Counted from the stretch's first letter, positions 40,044 through 48,011 are shown. The stretch: 64,000 nt of DNA from AC-32 sp963719275 (GCA_963719275.1 CAVRBT010000004.1:1-64000); one strand, 5' to 3'. The notes: generated from the letters alone by a model not told the origin. Numbers and translations are program-made.

Positions 40044-40604
40044 GTGAATCCAAAGCTGCTGCTGCTTGCGTTGCTTGCTGCGTTCCTGACGCTGATGGCG
40101 GCAGGCTCGACGCTGGCATCGTCATCCACGGAACGGCAGGTGACCGCAACGGCGACCTCGTCGAAGCCGGTGCAGACGAAGACCCGCCACGTGGACGCGG
40201 CGCTCGTACGACGGCTGCGGCGGACGGTCTGGCACTGGCAGGCGGTAATGGGGAAGCGCCGTACCATCGTCAAGACGTCGCTGCGGACGGTCTCGGCGCT
40301 CCGCTACTGGCGCCGGCAGGCTCGGTCCGTCGTGCGCGCCGCATCGCATCCGCCGCACAAGGCGGGCTGGCTCTGCATCCACCGGTACGAGGGCAGCTGG
40401 GGCGACTCGGACGACCCGTACTGGGGCGGCCTGCAGATGGACCGCGGCTTCATGCGCACCTACGCGCCGGGTCTGCTTCTGCGGCGCGGGTGGGCGGACC
40501 GCTGGACGGCGCTCGAGCAGATGTGGGTCGCCGAGCGCGCCCACCGAAGCGGTCGCGGCTACTGGCCCTGGCCGAGCACTGCACGGTTCTGCGGGTTGCT
40601 CTAG
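40044..40604 (+). CDS. Secreted transglycosylase/Rpf-like protein
   Basis: Exported protein of 186 aa starting at GTG 40044. A signal peptide (KLLLLALLAAFLTLMAAGST) is followed by a basic helical linker (LVRRLRRTVWHWQAVMGKRR). A C-terminal lysozyme-like domain of about 75 residues has AGWLCIHRYEGSWGDSDDPY, WGGLQMDRGFMRTYAP and WTALEQMWVAERAHRSGRGY. The Glu of RYEGSW is the likely catalytic acid. It resembles resuscitation-promoting-factor and transglycosylase-like domains that cut peptidoglycan. Confidence 0.75.
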   Translation: MNPKLLLLALLAAFLTLMAAGSTLASSSTERQVTATATSSKPVQTKTRHVDAALVRRLRRTVWHWQAVMGKRRTIVKTSLRTVSALRYWRRQARSVVRAASHPPHKAGWLCIHRYEGSWGDSDDPYWGGLQMDRGFMRTYAPGLLLRRGWADRWTALEQMWVAERAHRSGRGYWPWPSTARFCGLL

Positions 40605-40605
40605 C

Positions 40606-40644
40606 CTTTCCCCGGGCGCGTTAGAGCGCGCCCGAGCGGGAAAG
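40606..40644 (+). promoter_or_regulatory. Long hairpin in front of the sigma factor gene
   Basis: CTTTCCC (40606-40612) pairs with GGGAAAG (40638-40644), and inside it GGGCGCG (40614-40620) pairs with CGCGCCC (40627-40633). The 3' arm GGGAAAG is the only ribosome-site-like sequence before ATG 40655. It could end the preceding transcript (though no T-tract follows) or hide the sigma factor's ribosome site. Confidence 0.55.
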
Positions 40645-40654
40645 ACTGGTACCC

Positions 40655-41704
40655 ATGACCGAGATCACGAACGAGCAGATCCAGGCGCTGATCGCCCGCG
40701 GCGAAGAGGACGGCTGCGTCAACCTCTCGCACTTCAACGAGCTCGTCGCCGAGCATGAGCTGACCGACGACGAGGTCTCGCGGCTCTACGAGGAGCTCGA
40801 GGAGCGCCACATCGAGCTGGCAGACGACTGCGGCCGCGCGGGCGACGACGAGAGCACGTACGTGAACGGCGACCTCGCGACGGCGACGACGGACGCGCTC
40901 CAGCTCTTCCTCAACGAGGCCGGGCGCTGGCCGCTCCTGACGAAGGAGGAGGAGGTGGAGCTGGCCAAGCGGATCGAGCGCGGCGACGCCGAGGCGAAGG
41001 AGCGGATGATCAACTCCAACCTCCGCCTCGTGGTCTCGATCGCCAAGAAGTACCAGGGGCACGGGCTCTCCCTGCTTGACCTGATCCAGGAGGGGATCAT
41101 CGGCCTCATCCGGGCGGTCGAGAAGTTCGACTGGCGGCGCGGCTTCAAGTTCTCGACCTACGCGACGTGGTGGATCCGCCAGGCGGTGCAGCGGGGCGTG
41201 GCGAACAAGTCGCGCACGATCCGGATCCCGGTGCACATCGCCGACCGCGAGCAGCGGATCGCGCGGGCCGAGCGGGCGCTGGCGCCGAAGCTGGGGAGGC
41301 AGCCGACGGAGGAGGAGGTCGCGAGGCAGGCGAAGCTGCCCTTGAAGCAGGTGCGCGAGGTACGGCAGGCGGCGCGCGCGATCACGAGCCTCGACCGGCC
41401 GATCGGCTCCGAGAACGAGGCCTCGTTGGGCGAGCTGTTCGCGTCGGAGCAGGCGCCGCCGGAGGAAGAGTTGAGGGTGAGCCTCGAGCAGGATGTCCTG
41501 CGCCGCGCGGTGGCGCAGCTGCCGGAGCGGGAGCGCGAGGTCGTGAAGCGGCGCTACGGCTTGAACGGTGACCGCGACCCGGCATCGCTGGAGGCGATCG
41601 GGCGGGAGCTCGGCCTGACGCGCGAGCGCGTGCGCCAGATCGAGGCGCACGCCCTCGAGCAATTGGCCGTCAACCGCGAGGTCGAAGCCCTGAAGGTCGC
41701 CTAA
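40655..41704 (+). CDS. RNA polymerase sigma factor, RpoD/SigA type
   Basis: Sigma-70 protein of 349 aa. A region 1.1-like N-terminus (IQALIARGEEDGCVNLSHFN) precedes region 1.2 (DALQLFLNEAGRWPLLTKEE). Region 2 has NLRLVVSIAKKYQGHGLSLL, DLIQEGIIGLIRAVEKFDW and KFSTYATWWIRQAV. Regions 3 and 4 end in RYGLNGDRDPASLEAIGREL and the HTH LTRERVRQIEAHALEQL. The length and presence of 1.1 indicate a primary or primary-like factor; a paralogue elsewhere cannot be excluded, so no gene symbol is given. Stop overlaps the convergent gene by four bases. Confidence 0.95.
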   Translation: MTEITNEQIQALIARGEEDGCVNLSHFNELVAEHELTDDEVSRLYEELEERHIELADDCGRAGDDESTYVNGDLATATTDALQLFLNEAGRWPLLTKEEEVELAKRIERGDAEAKERMINSNLRLVVSIAKKYQGHGLSLLDLIQEGIIGLIRAVEKFDWRRGFKFSTYATWWIRQAVQRGVANKSRTIRIPVHIADREQRIARAERALAPKLGRQPTEEEVARQAKLPLKQVREVRQAARAITSLDRPIGSENEASLGELFASEQAPPEEELRVSLEQDVLRRAVAQLPEREREVVKRRYGLNGDRDPASLEAIGRELGLTRERVRQIEAHALEQLAVNREVEALKVA

Positions 41705-42030
41705 CGGTCGTTCCCGTCCGCCGGGAAGTCGAAGTCGCGGTAGCGGCTGCTCAGGCGCCGCTGGCCGACGGCGTGTAGCGCGAGCGCCCAGAAGACAGCG
41801 CCGATCTCGTAGACGACCTTCCACGCCGCCTTGAAAATCTTGGCGAGCCGGTGCGCCTCGAACCGGTACCGCAGGAGACCCCGCCGTCGCAGCGCCGCGG
41901 CCAGCAGCGCTCCGAGCAGCGCCGCGCACGCGCCGGTGATCAGCCCCAGCCCGGCGTTCGTCCCGACGAGGACGAGCCACCACCCGAAGAGCGCGAGCCA
42001 CCAGAGCAGCACGAAGAGCGCAATGCCCAT
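41701..42030 (-). CDS. Small membrane protein, MnhE/MrpE-like N-terminal part
   Basis: Protein of 109 aa with two or three hydrophobic helices (ALFVLLWWLALFGWWLVLVG, LGLITGACAALLGALLAAAL) and a basic segment RRRGLLRYRFEAHRLAKIFK followed by WKVVYEIGAVFWAL. This pattern resembles the first half of Na+/H+ antiporter subunit E (MnhE), but other subunits of the Mrp complex are not present. Function unclear; similar orphan membrane proteins occur in actinobacteria. Confidence 0.55.
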   Translation of the reverse strand: MGIALFVLLWWLALFGWWLVLVGTNAGLGLITGACAALLGALLAAALRRRGLLRYRFEAHRLAKIFKAAWKVVYEIGAVFWALALHAVGQRRLSSRYRDFDFPADGNDR

Positions 42031-42040
42031 CGAAGGTCGG

Positions 42041-42611
42041 TTACCCGTTCGCGCCGTTGCTCACGCCAAGCTCGTCCACGAGTGTGAAGAACGCTTTCGC
42101 GTACGGCGACTCGCGGGTCCGCTCGCGAATCGCGTCCCAGTCGATTTGTTCGCGCACGGTCCGGGCCATCTCCAGGACCTGGTCGTAGTCGACCTCGTGC
42201 TCGCGCATGGCGAGGAGCTTCGCCACGAGCACGTCGTTCGCGCTCATCACCCGCATTCGCACCGCGTGCACCTCCAGCGGCTCGGCCCGGTCGAGGAACT
42301 CGTCGTCGATCGTGAGGCCGCTCGGCGCGTAGATCAGGTCGACCATCACGTCGCCGCGGAAGCCCTTGTAGGAGCCAGCCCTCCGGCGGTTGCTCGGTGC
42401 GGAAGCCGGCCCCCTCGAGGGCCTTCCACGCCCGCTCCGCATCGTCCGGCTTGACGAAGAAGTCGACGTCGTGCTCGGTCTCAGGCCCGCCGCGCGCCCA
42501 GATCGCGAGGCCGCCGCCGAGCACGAACGGCACGTCGGCGTCGCGCAGCGCCGCGGCCGCGACCTTCAGCGTCTCGAGCAACTCCTCGAAGTTCGGCTCC
42601 GCTTTCGCCAT
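42041..42611 (-). pseudogene. Nucleotidyltransferase-fold protein gene with frameshift
   Basis: From ATG 42611 one frame reads NFEELLETLKVAAAALRDAD, then VPFVLGGGLAIWARGGPETE with HDVDFFVKPDDAERAW, the GG..DxD core of minimal nucleotidyltransferases. After EGWLL the frame is lost near 42365-42372. The next frame continues YKGFRGDVMVDLIYAPSGLT, RMRVMSANDVLVAKLLAMRE and FFTLVDELGVSNG to the stop at 42041. The total of 571 nt is one base over a multiple of three. Corrected, it would be about 189 aa. Related proteins are toxin-like or uncharacterised. Confidence 0.7.
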
Positions 42612-42662
42612 TGCGCGGTCGTACCCGACAGCCCGCAGCGCCAATCGGCTTGAATCCGGCGC

Positions 42663-43403
42663 ATGCCGAGGCCGATTCGCGTCGCCGCGGCCGGCGACGT
42701 GCACTGCGACGAGACGAACCGCGACGAGCTCGAGCGTGCCTTCGCCCACGTCGACGGCGACGTGGACGCGATCCTCCTCGCAGGCGACCTGACGACCTAC
42801 GGCGAGCTCGACCAGGCCCGGCTGCTTGCAAAGATCGTCCGAATGCTGGTGACCCCGGTCTTCGCAGTGCTCGGCAACCACGACTGGCACTGCAAGGAGG
42901 TCGAGCAGCTCTCGGGGGCGCTGACCGACGCGGGTGTGCGGATGGTCGACCGCGGCTTCGCGATCGAAGACCTCGACGGCTCCCGGCTCGGCGTCGCCGG
43001 GGCAAAGGGTTTCGTCGGCGGCTTCCCCGACTCGCAGCTCCCTGACTTCGGCGAGCCGCTCCTGCGGGACGTGTACGCCGAGACGACGGCCGAGGTCGAG
43101 GCGCTCGATGCGGGCCTGGCCGCGATCTCCGGCTGCGACTACCGCATCGCGCTGCTCCACTACGCGCCGACGCTGACGACGCTCGAGGGCGAGCCGCGCG
43201 GGATCTGGGCCTTCCTCGGCTCCGACCGGTTGGCCGCGCCGATTCTCGAGCATCACCCGCAGGTCGTCCTGCACGGCCACGCCCACGCGGGGGCCTTCCA
43301 GGGGGCGGTCGGAGACATTCCGGTGTACAACGTCGCCGTGCCGGTGCTCGGCAGCGACTTCTTCGTTTTCGAGCTCGACGCAGAGGGCGTGCGCGCAGCG
43401 TGA
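42663..43403 (+). CDS. Metallophosphoesterase
   Basis: Calcineurin-like phosphoesterase of 246 aa. All metal motifs are present: AAAGDVHCD, LLAGDLTTYG, AVLGNHDWH, ALLHYAP and VVLHGHAHAG. It probably binds Mn or Fe and hydrolyses a phosphodiester or monoester; substrate unknown. The start is ATG 42663. The stop overlaps the GTG start of clpS (GTGA), linking the two in translation. Confidence 0.9.
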   Translation: MPRPIRVAAAGDVHCDETNRDELERAFAHVDGDVDAILLAGDLTTYGELDQARLLAKIVRMLVTPVFAVLGNHDWHCKEVEQLSGALTDAGVRMVDRGFAIEDLDGSRLGVAGAKGFVGGFPDSQLPDFGEPLLRDVYAETTAEVEALDAGLAAISGCDYRIALLHYAPTLTTLEGEPRGIWAFLGSDRLAAPILEHHPQVVLHGHAHAGAFQGAVGDIPVYNVAVPVLGSDFFVFELDAEGVRAA

Positions 43404-43690
43404 CCTCTACGATCGAGGTCGAGCGAGAGCAGACCCGCGAGACCCACGACGTCGAGCGCGACCGCCCTTGGATCGTGATCGTCTGGAACGACCCGATCAA
43501 CCTGATGTCGTACGTGACGCTCGTCTTCCAGAAGCTGTTCGGCTACAGCCGCGCCAAGGCGACGCAGTTGATGTTGCAGGTGCACAACGACGGCAAGGCC
43601 GTCGTCTCGAGCGGCACGCGCGAGAAAGCCGAGCTCGACGTCGCGCGGCTGCACGCGCACGGGCTCTGGGCGACCATGCGGCAGGACTGA
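43400..43690 (+). CDS. clpS: ATP-dependent Clp protease adaptor ClpS
   Basis: Protein of 96 aa, start GTG 43400. ClpS delivers N-end-rule substrates to ClpAP/ClpCP. The family core is clear: WIVIVWNDPINLMSYVTLVF, then KLFGYSRAKATQLMLQVHND, GKAVVSSGTREKAELDVARL and HGLWATM. The N-D-P and the conserved HNDG that bind the N-terminal residue are present. It is coupled to the metallophosphoesterase gene upstream and followed by DUF2017, its usual actinobacterial neighbour. Confidence 0.95.
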   Translation: MTSTIEVEREQTRETHDVERDRPWIVIVWNDPINLMSYVTLVFQKLFGYSRAKATQLMLQVHNDGKAVVSSGTREKAELDVARLHAHGLWATMRQD

Positions 43691-43693
43691 CCG

Positions 43694-44149
43694 GTGTTCA
43701 CGCGTAGAAGCGGCGGCGAGATCGGGCTCAAGCTGTCGCGGGACGAGCGCGCGCTGCTCGCCGGCCTCGCCGCGGAGCTCCGAGCGCAGCTCGACGGCGA
43801 GCCCGGCGGCGACGCGTCGCTGCGCCGGCTCTTCCCGCCGGCCTACGAGGACGAGGCCGACGAGCGCGCCTACCGCGAGCTTGCCGGCGACTCGCTCCTG
43901 GACGGCCGCCGCGCCGCGCTCGAGCTGCTCGCGGAGACGGTCGACCACAAGAGCCTCAGCGCTGATGAGGCCGACGCCTGGCTGCGCGCGCTGAACGACC
44001 TTCGGCTCGTCCTCGGCACGCGCCTGGACGTGCAGGAGGACATGTTCGCTGTCGACCTAGGCCCGGAGAACCCGAACGCGCCCGCGCTCGCCGCCTACGG
44101 CTACCTCTCCTGGATCCAAGAGCAGCTGGTGGCTGCGCTGTCCGACTAG
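43694..44149 (+). CDS. DUF2017 family protein
   Basis: Protein of 151 aa, start GTG 43694, three bases after the clpS stop. Features are LKLSRDERALLAGLAAELRA, LRRLFPPAYEDEADERAYRE, LAETVDHKSLSADEADAWLR and LNDLRLVLGTRLDVQEDMF. DUF2017 is helical, of unknown function, and in actinobacteria often follows clpS, which suggests a role in regulated proteolysis. It is the last gene of this unit. Confidence 0.9.
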   Translation: MFTRRSGGEIGLKLSRDERALLAGLAAELRAQLDGEPGGDASLRRLFPPAYEDEADERAYRELAGDSLLDGRRAALELLAETVDHKSLSADEADAWLRALNDLRLVLGTRLDVQEDMFAVDLGPENPNAPALAAYGYLSWIQEQLVAALSD

Positions 44150-44334
44150 CCCGGCGGGATGCCGTGAACGTCGCGGCGGTCGAGCTCGTCCCCGTTGTGA
44201 TCGTTGCGAGTGCGTTCCGAAACGGGATGTAGCGCGTCTCGTAGAGGGCTTCGAGCGCTCGCGTCTGGGCCGTCCATCTGCCGGTGAGAGGCGCAGTCGC
44301 CTCGAAATCTTTACTCGGGCCCGCGCGTCGTCAC

Positions 44335-44472
44335 GTCCCGACGACCTGGACGATCCAGCGGCCTGAGGCATCGCTTGCGATGCCGTTTAAAGAGGTCGTG
44401 CGGGCTTCGCACGCGCGGCCGTCTGATCGCCATCGAGCACCTAAGTCCCGACGACCTGAACGATCCAGCGGC
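44335..44472. repeat. 28-nt direct repeat: duplicated tail of the yjbQ gene
   Basis: Positions 44335-44362 and 44445-44472 are identical at 27 of 28 bases. The second copy is the 3' end of the YjbQ gene (coding RWIVQVVGT); the first lies 110 nt downstream of it on that strand. Both copies include CGACGACCTG and CGATCCAGCGGC. The 291-bp gap between convergent genes otherwise holds a perfect 8-bp-stem hairpin (GGCATCGC-TT-GCGATGCC, 44367-44384) followed by GTTTAAA, a plausible terminator. Confidence 0.85.
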
Positions 44473-44893
44473 GATCCCGCTCGCGGTCCAGCTCCAAGAA
44501 CAGAACACGTTGCCAGGTGCCGAGGCAGAGCTCGCCGTCGCGCACCGGGATCGACTCGCCCGCCGGCCCGAGCAGCATCGCCATGCAATGTGAGTGGCCA
44601 TTCCCGAAGTCCATGTCCTCGGGGCAGATGTTCTCGGTGCGCCGGTCCCAGTCGTCATGAGCGTAGTACGTCTCGCTCGGGACGAGGCGCTTGAGCATGT
44701 TCGCGAAGTCCTCCAGGAAGCCGCTCTCGAACTCGTTCACCCGCACGCAGCACGTCGTGTGGGGCGAGTAGACGCAGGCGATGCCGTCGACGACGTCGCT
44801 CTCGCGAACCGCCTCCGACACCTCCTCGGTGATGTCGCGGACGGACAGGCCGCCGGTGGTTCGAAGCTGTCGCTCGTGCTGGAAGACCTTCAC
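44441..44893 (-). CDS. YjbQ/UPF0047 family protein (secondary thiamine-phosphate synthase type)
   Basis: Protein of 150 aa with the full UPF0047 pattern: GLSVRDITEEVSEAVRESDV, GIACVYSPHTTCCVRVNEFE, then HSHCMAMLLGPAGESIPV, LGTWQRVLFLELD and a final WIVQVVG. The Ser/His/Thr cluster (SPHTT, HSH) binds a metal or phosphate. Some members have weak thiamine-phosphate synthase activity. GTG 44893 is chosen because AAGGAGG precedes it by 10 nt; an ATG at 44938 would also read in frame. Confidence 0.9.
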   Translation of the reverse strand: MKVFQHERQLRTTGGLSVRDITEEVSEAVRESDVVDGIACVYSPHTTCCVRVNEFESGFLEDFANMLKRLVPSETYYAHDDWDRRTENICPEDMDFGNGHSHCMAMLLGPAGESIPVRDGELCLGTWQRVLFLELDRERDRRWIVQVVGT

Positions 44894-44984
44894 CGTTCGC
44901 CACCCTCCTTCGTGGACGGCCGCTTGGAGTGCGGACAACGCGGCCTATTGTGAGGGTTCTGCACGAATCCGTCGAGTGGAACCG

Positions 44985-45404
44985 ATGGTAGGAGACGATC
45001 TCAGCGGGACGGTGGAGCCGGGGCGTGGGCTCGGCTCGGAGCTCATGCGCGATCCGCACGTCGCGGCGCGGTTCCACGAGATCGCGGAGTTCCCGCTCGT
45101 TCCCGGGACGCTGAACGTCCGCCTGCCGAGGCCGCTGGTGCGCGACGAGCGCTGGCGGTTCCTCTCGTCGGAGGAGATCGCCCCGAACTGGACGGAGCGG
45201 AGCGGCCAGGCGGGCTACTTCCTGGCGACGGTTCTCGTCGAGGGGACGCATCGTGCACTCGCGTTTCAGGCGGTCGAGCCCGAGGGCCTGGGGTATCCGC
45301 CCGACCAGATCGAGCTCCTGAGCGACACGCACCTCCGGAGCACGCTGGGGCTTGCCGACGGCGATGCGATCGCGGTCTCGCTGCACGCCGGAGGTGGGAG
45401 CTAG
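44985..45404 (+). CDS. DUF120/CTP-dependent riboflavin kinase-like protein
   Basis: Protein of 139 aa, start ATG 44985. Order of motifs: SGTVEPGRGLGSELM at the N-terminus, HEIAEFPLVPGTLNVRLPRP in the middle, GYFLATVLVEGTHRALAFQA, then DQIELLSDTHLRSTLGLADG and DAIAVSL. PGTLNVRL and LRxxLxLxDGD are the hallmarks of the archaeal riboflavin kinase family (PF01982). Bacteria normally use RibF, so this is unusual; it could be a binding protein or an alternative kinase. It precedes the tRNA gene by 12 bp. Confidence 0.65.
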   Translation: MVGDDLSGTVEPGRGLGSELMRDPHVAARFHEIAEFPLVPGTLNVRLPRPLVRDERWRFLSSEEIAPNWTERSGQAGYFLATVLVEGTHRALAFQAVEPEGLGYPPDQIELLSDTHLRSTLGLADGDAIAVSLHAGGGS

Positions 45405-45416
45405 GCTCTGCTCGCC

Positions 45417-45490
45417 GGGCCCGTAGCTCAGCTGGTCAGAGCAGCGGACTCATAATCCGTTGGTCCCTGGTTCGAATCCAGGCGGGCCCA
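45417..45490 (+). tRNA. tRNA-Ile2 or tRNA-Met (anticodon CAT)
   Basis: A 74-nt cloverleaf can be drawn. Acceptor is GGGCCCG with CGGGCCC and discriminator A; D arm GCTC/GAGC; anticodon stem GCGGA/TCCGT with loop CTCATAA (CAT at 45451-45453); T arm CCTGG/CCAGG with TTCGAAT. CCA is not encoded. The acceptor GGGCCC with ACTCATAATC and TTGGTC resembles tRNA-Ile2, whose C34 becomes lysidine, more than elongator tRNA-Met, but the choice needs a model. Confidence 0.9.
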
Positions 45491-45494
45491 CAAA

Positions 45495-45523
45495 GAAAAG
45501 CCCTCGTTTTGCGGGGGCTTTTC
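45495..45523 (+). terminator. Rho-independent terminator of the tRNA gene
   Basis: GAAAAGCCCTCG (45495-45506) pairs with CGGGGGCTTTTC (45512-45523) with one T-G pair around TTTTG. The 3' arm ends CTTTTC, giving a T-rich tail. It lies five bases after the tRNA. Confidence 0.85.
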
Positions 45524-45577
45524 TCACCCGAGCCTGAGCCCCCCGCGACGGCCCGCCCAGATAGTTCCGGCGGCCGA

Positions 45578-45616
45578 GTCGAGTGGCGGCGCACTCAGGA
45601 GCCGCCGCCACTCGAC
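45578..45616 (-). terminator. Hairpin after the FAD-oxidoreductase gene
   Basis: GTCGAGTGGCGGC (45578-45590) is perfectly complementary to GCCGCCACTCGAC (45604-45616) around a 13-nt loop. It lies 13 bp beyond the stop of the minus-strand oxidoreductase gene. No clear T-tract follows, so it may be a Rho-independent-like or mRNA-protecting structure. Confidence 0.5.
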
Positions 45617-45629
45617 GCCGGCACCACGG

Positions 45630-46976
45630 TTAAGCGGCCGGCGGAATGTTTTGGTTGCGGCGCAAGACGTTGTCCGGGTCGTAGCGGGACTTCAGAGCCT
45701 GGAGACGCGCGAATGAGTCTGGGCCGAATGCGGCGCGGACGCGGTCGAGGGGCTCGTCGGCCTGCATGTAGTTGGCGTAGCCGCCGCTGATCGACCAGGG
45801 CTCGATCGCGGCCGCCGTCGTGCGCGCCCAGTCGATGCTTTCTTCGTCGTGGGCCGGATCGGTCCAGCTCGCCATCACGCTGACGTTGAAAGCCGCATCG
45901 CGGTAGCCGAGGGCGGCGCTCGCCGGCGCGACGTCCTTGGGCGCGCCGTGGAGCGACTCGATCAGAATTCCACCGGGTGGGCGACCGAGCACGGTCATGC
46001 GGCGGAGCAGTTCGTCGATCAGCTCGTCAGGCAGCTCGGCGACGAAATGGCCCTTCCAGTAGTTGCGGTCGACGCCGTAGCCGGGATCGAAGATCCGCTG
46101 CTGCTCGAGGAAACCCTGGCGCCGGACGCCGTCGTTGACGAGGCTGGGCGCCAGGCGGAGCGGCTGGAGGGCTTTCGGGTCTTCACCCGCGCCCGTGTAA
46201 CAGGGGACGACGACGAGCTGCAGCGCGAGCGACGCGTCCGTTGTGAGCTGGGCCTGGATGCTGAGCTCGCGCGGGCCGCCAATCGCGAGCTCGCGGAAGA
46301 GACGGAGGGCCTCGGCCACGCCCTCTCCCTCGTACTCGAGGCGCCCGCCGACGACCCGGTCGAGCGGGTGGAGCTGGAACTCGGCCTGCGTGACGACGCC
46401 GAAGTTGCCGCCCCCTCCGCGAAGCCCCCAGAGCAGCTCGGGGTTCTGATCGTCGCTCGCGCAGACGATCTCCCCGCCCGGGCTGACCACCTCCGCCGCG
46501 ACGAGGTTGTCGCAGCTGAGTCCGTACTGGCCGGTCAGGTGACCGATCCCGCCACCGAGGGTGAGACCCGTGACGCCGGTGGAGCCGACCACGCCGCCGG
46601 GCGTGACCAGGCCGTGTGCCTGAGTCGCGGTGTCGAAGTCGAGCCAGGTCGTGCCGCCCTGGCAAGTTGCGATCCCGCTCTCGGGATCGACACGGACGTC
46701 CCGCATGTGCGAGAGGTCGATCACCAGGCCGTCGTCGACGGCGCAGTGGCCGGCGGGGTTGTGGCCTCCGCCCCGGACTGCGATCTCGAAGCCTCGGGCC
46801 TGGCCGAAGGCAAGGGCCGCCGCCACGTCGTTCGCATCGACGCAGCGGGCGATTCCCGCCGGACGCCGATCGATCAGCAGGTTGAAGCAGAGGCGCGCCC
46901 GCTCATACTCGCGGTCGCCTTCGACCAGCACATCGCCCGTCAGCGAACCACGGAGCTCGTCCAGAGGCCCAGCCAT
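45630..46976 (-). CDS. FAD-binding oxidoreductase, berberine-bridge-enzyme-like
   Basis: Flavoenzyme of 448 aa. The FAD_binding_4 domain has EIAVRGGGHNPAGHCAVDDG with a His suited to covalent flavin attachment. It continues VIDLSHMRDVRVDPESGIAT, GLVTPGGVVGSTGVTGLTLG and LLWGLRGGGGNFGVVTQAEF. The C-terminal BBE segment is ALKSRYDPDNVLRRNQNIPP. Such enzymes oxidise sugars, alkaloids or other secondary metabolites; substrate unknown. The next 128 bp upstream hold no gene. Confidence 0.9.
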   Translation of the reverse strand: MAGPLDELRGSLTGDVLVEGDREYERARLCFNLLIDRRPAGIARCVDANDVAAALAFGQARGFEIAVRGGGHNPAGHCAVDDGLVIDLSHMRDVRVDPESGIATCQGGTTWLDFDTATQAHGLVTPGGVVGSTGVTGLTLGGGIGHLTGQYGLSCDNLVAAEVVSPGGEIVCASDDQNPELLWGLRGGGGNFGVVTQAEFQLHPLDRVVGGRLEYEGEGVAEALRLFRELAIGGPRELSIQAQLTTDASLALQLVVVPCYTGAGEDPKALQPLRLAPSLVNDGVRRQGFLEQQRIFDPGYGVDRNYWKGHFVAELPDELIDELLRRMTVLGRPPGGILIESLHGAPKDVAPASAALGYRDAAFNVSVMASWTDPAHDEESIDWARTTAAAIEPWSISGGYANYMQADEPLDRVRAAFGPDSFARLQALKSRYDPDNVLRRNQNIPPAA

Positions 46977-47113
46977 CGACGTTAAGACTCTGCCAAGGAG
47001 AAGGAGTAATCGCTCGAACGAACCGACCCGATCCTCCGGACGAGCGCACGAACCAGCACGCTGGACTAACCGTGCGCGGAGCCCAGCGTCGCCACTCTCA
47101 CCTGAGATGTGGG

Positions 47114-47947
47114 TTAGCGTGCGGCGCTGAGCAGCCCGAGTTGCGCGGCCACCGGCTCGATGCTGAGTTCCATCAGAAACTGAAGCTCGTCGCTCGGCTC
47201 GTACTCCTTCATGCGGGCGACAACCGCAGCTTGCGCGCGCTCAGGCTCCGACCAGTCCGCTGCGCCGACCGCTTCGACGAACGTCTCGATGTAGCCACGC
47301 TGCCAGTCCCACATCTCGGGGCCGACCGGACCGCCGTGGCCGACGTAGAAGACCGCATCGGCGGGGAAACGTTCGCGCAGCTTGGCGATGTTCGCGAGCC
47401 ACTGCTCGTGGAAGCCGTCTGCGAGGTAGCAGTGCTTATGGTCGTAGATCTGGTCGCCGAGGAAGATGATCTTCGCTTCGTCGCCGAGCACCCAGGGGCT
47501 GTCGTGCGGCGATTCGCTCGGGCCGAGATCGATCACGGTGAACGTGACGCCGTCAAACGTCACGCTTTCGCCATCCTCGATCGGCGTGTTCGGGAAGATG
47601 CGCTCGGCGGGCCACTCCTCACCGAACATCGGCCCGACGATCGCATCCTTGGCCGGGTCATCCCGGGCGATCGTGTCGATCACGCCCTGGGGAGCGATGA
47701 TCGGCACGTCGTCGCCGGCGACGACCTGGGCGAGGCCCGCGTAGTGGTCGGGATGCGAGTGCGTGACGAGGACGGCCCGGAGCGGCTTGCCGATTCGCTC
47801 GAGCTCCTCACGCATCGCGCTGCTCTCCGAGCGGGTCAGCAGCCCGTCGACGGCGACGATCCCGGACTCCGTCTCGACTGCGTATGCGTTGGAGAACGCG
47901 CCTTCGTGCCTGGTCGGGAAACGATGTACGGTCGGCTGGTCAGCCAT
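47114..47947 (-). CDS. MBL-fold metallohydrolase
   Basis: Protein of 277 aa. ATG 47947 follows AAAGGAGGAG. Zinc-binding motifs are LVTHSHPDHYAGL, a later VIDLGPSESPHDSPW, FLGDQIYDHKH and FYVGHGGPVG. The fold matches glyoxalase II and related hydrolases acting on lactones, thioesters or quinone adducts. It is divergent from the LysR gene, with an operator-like dyad in between, so it is probably a target of that regulator. Confidence 0.85.
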   Translation of the reverse strand: MADQPTVHRFPTRHEGAFSNAYAVETESGIVAVDGLLTRSESSAMREELERIGKPLRAVLVTHSHPDHYAGLAQVVAGDDVPIIAPQGVIDTIARDDPAKDAIVGPMFGEEWPAERIFPNTPIEDGESVTFDGVTFTVIDLGPSESPHDSPWVLGDEAKIIFLGDQIYDHKHCYLADGFHEQWLANIAKLRERFPADAVFYVGHGGPVGPEMWDWQRGYIETFVEAVGAADWSEPERAQAAVVARMKEYEPSDELQFLMELSIEPVAAQLGLLSAAR

Positions 47948-48011
47948 GGTCTCCTCCTTTGTTCCGAGGGTAGGCGCCCGGGCTCCAGCTCCGAAACACC
48001 GTTCACGTCTC

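Noticed and set aside
45417..45490. tRNA-associated integration site with a genomic island
   Set aside because: No integrase gene and no direct repeat of the tRNA 3' end were seen downstream; the next gene is an ordinary oxidoreductase.
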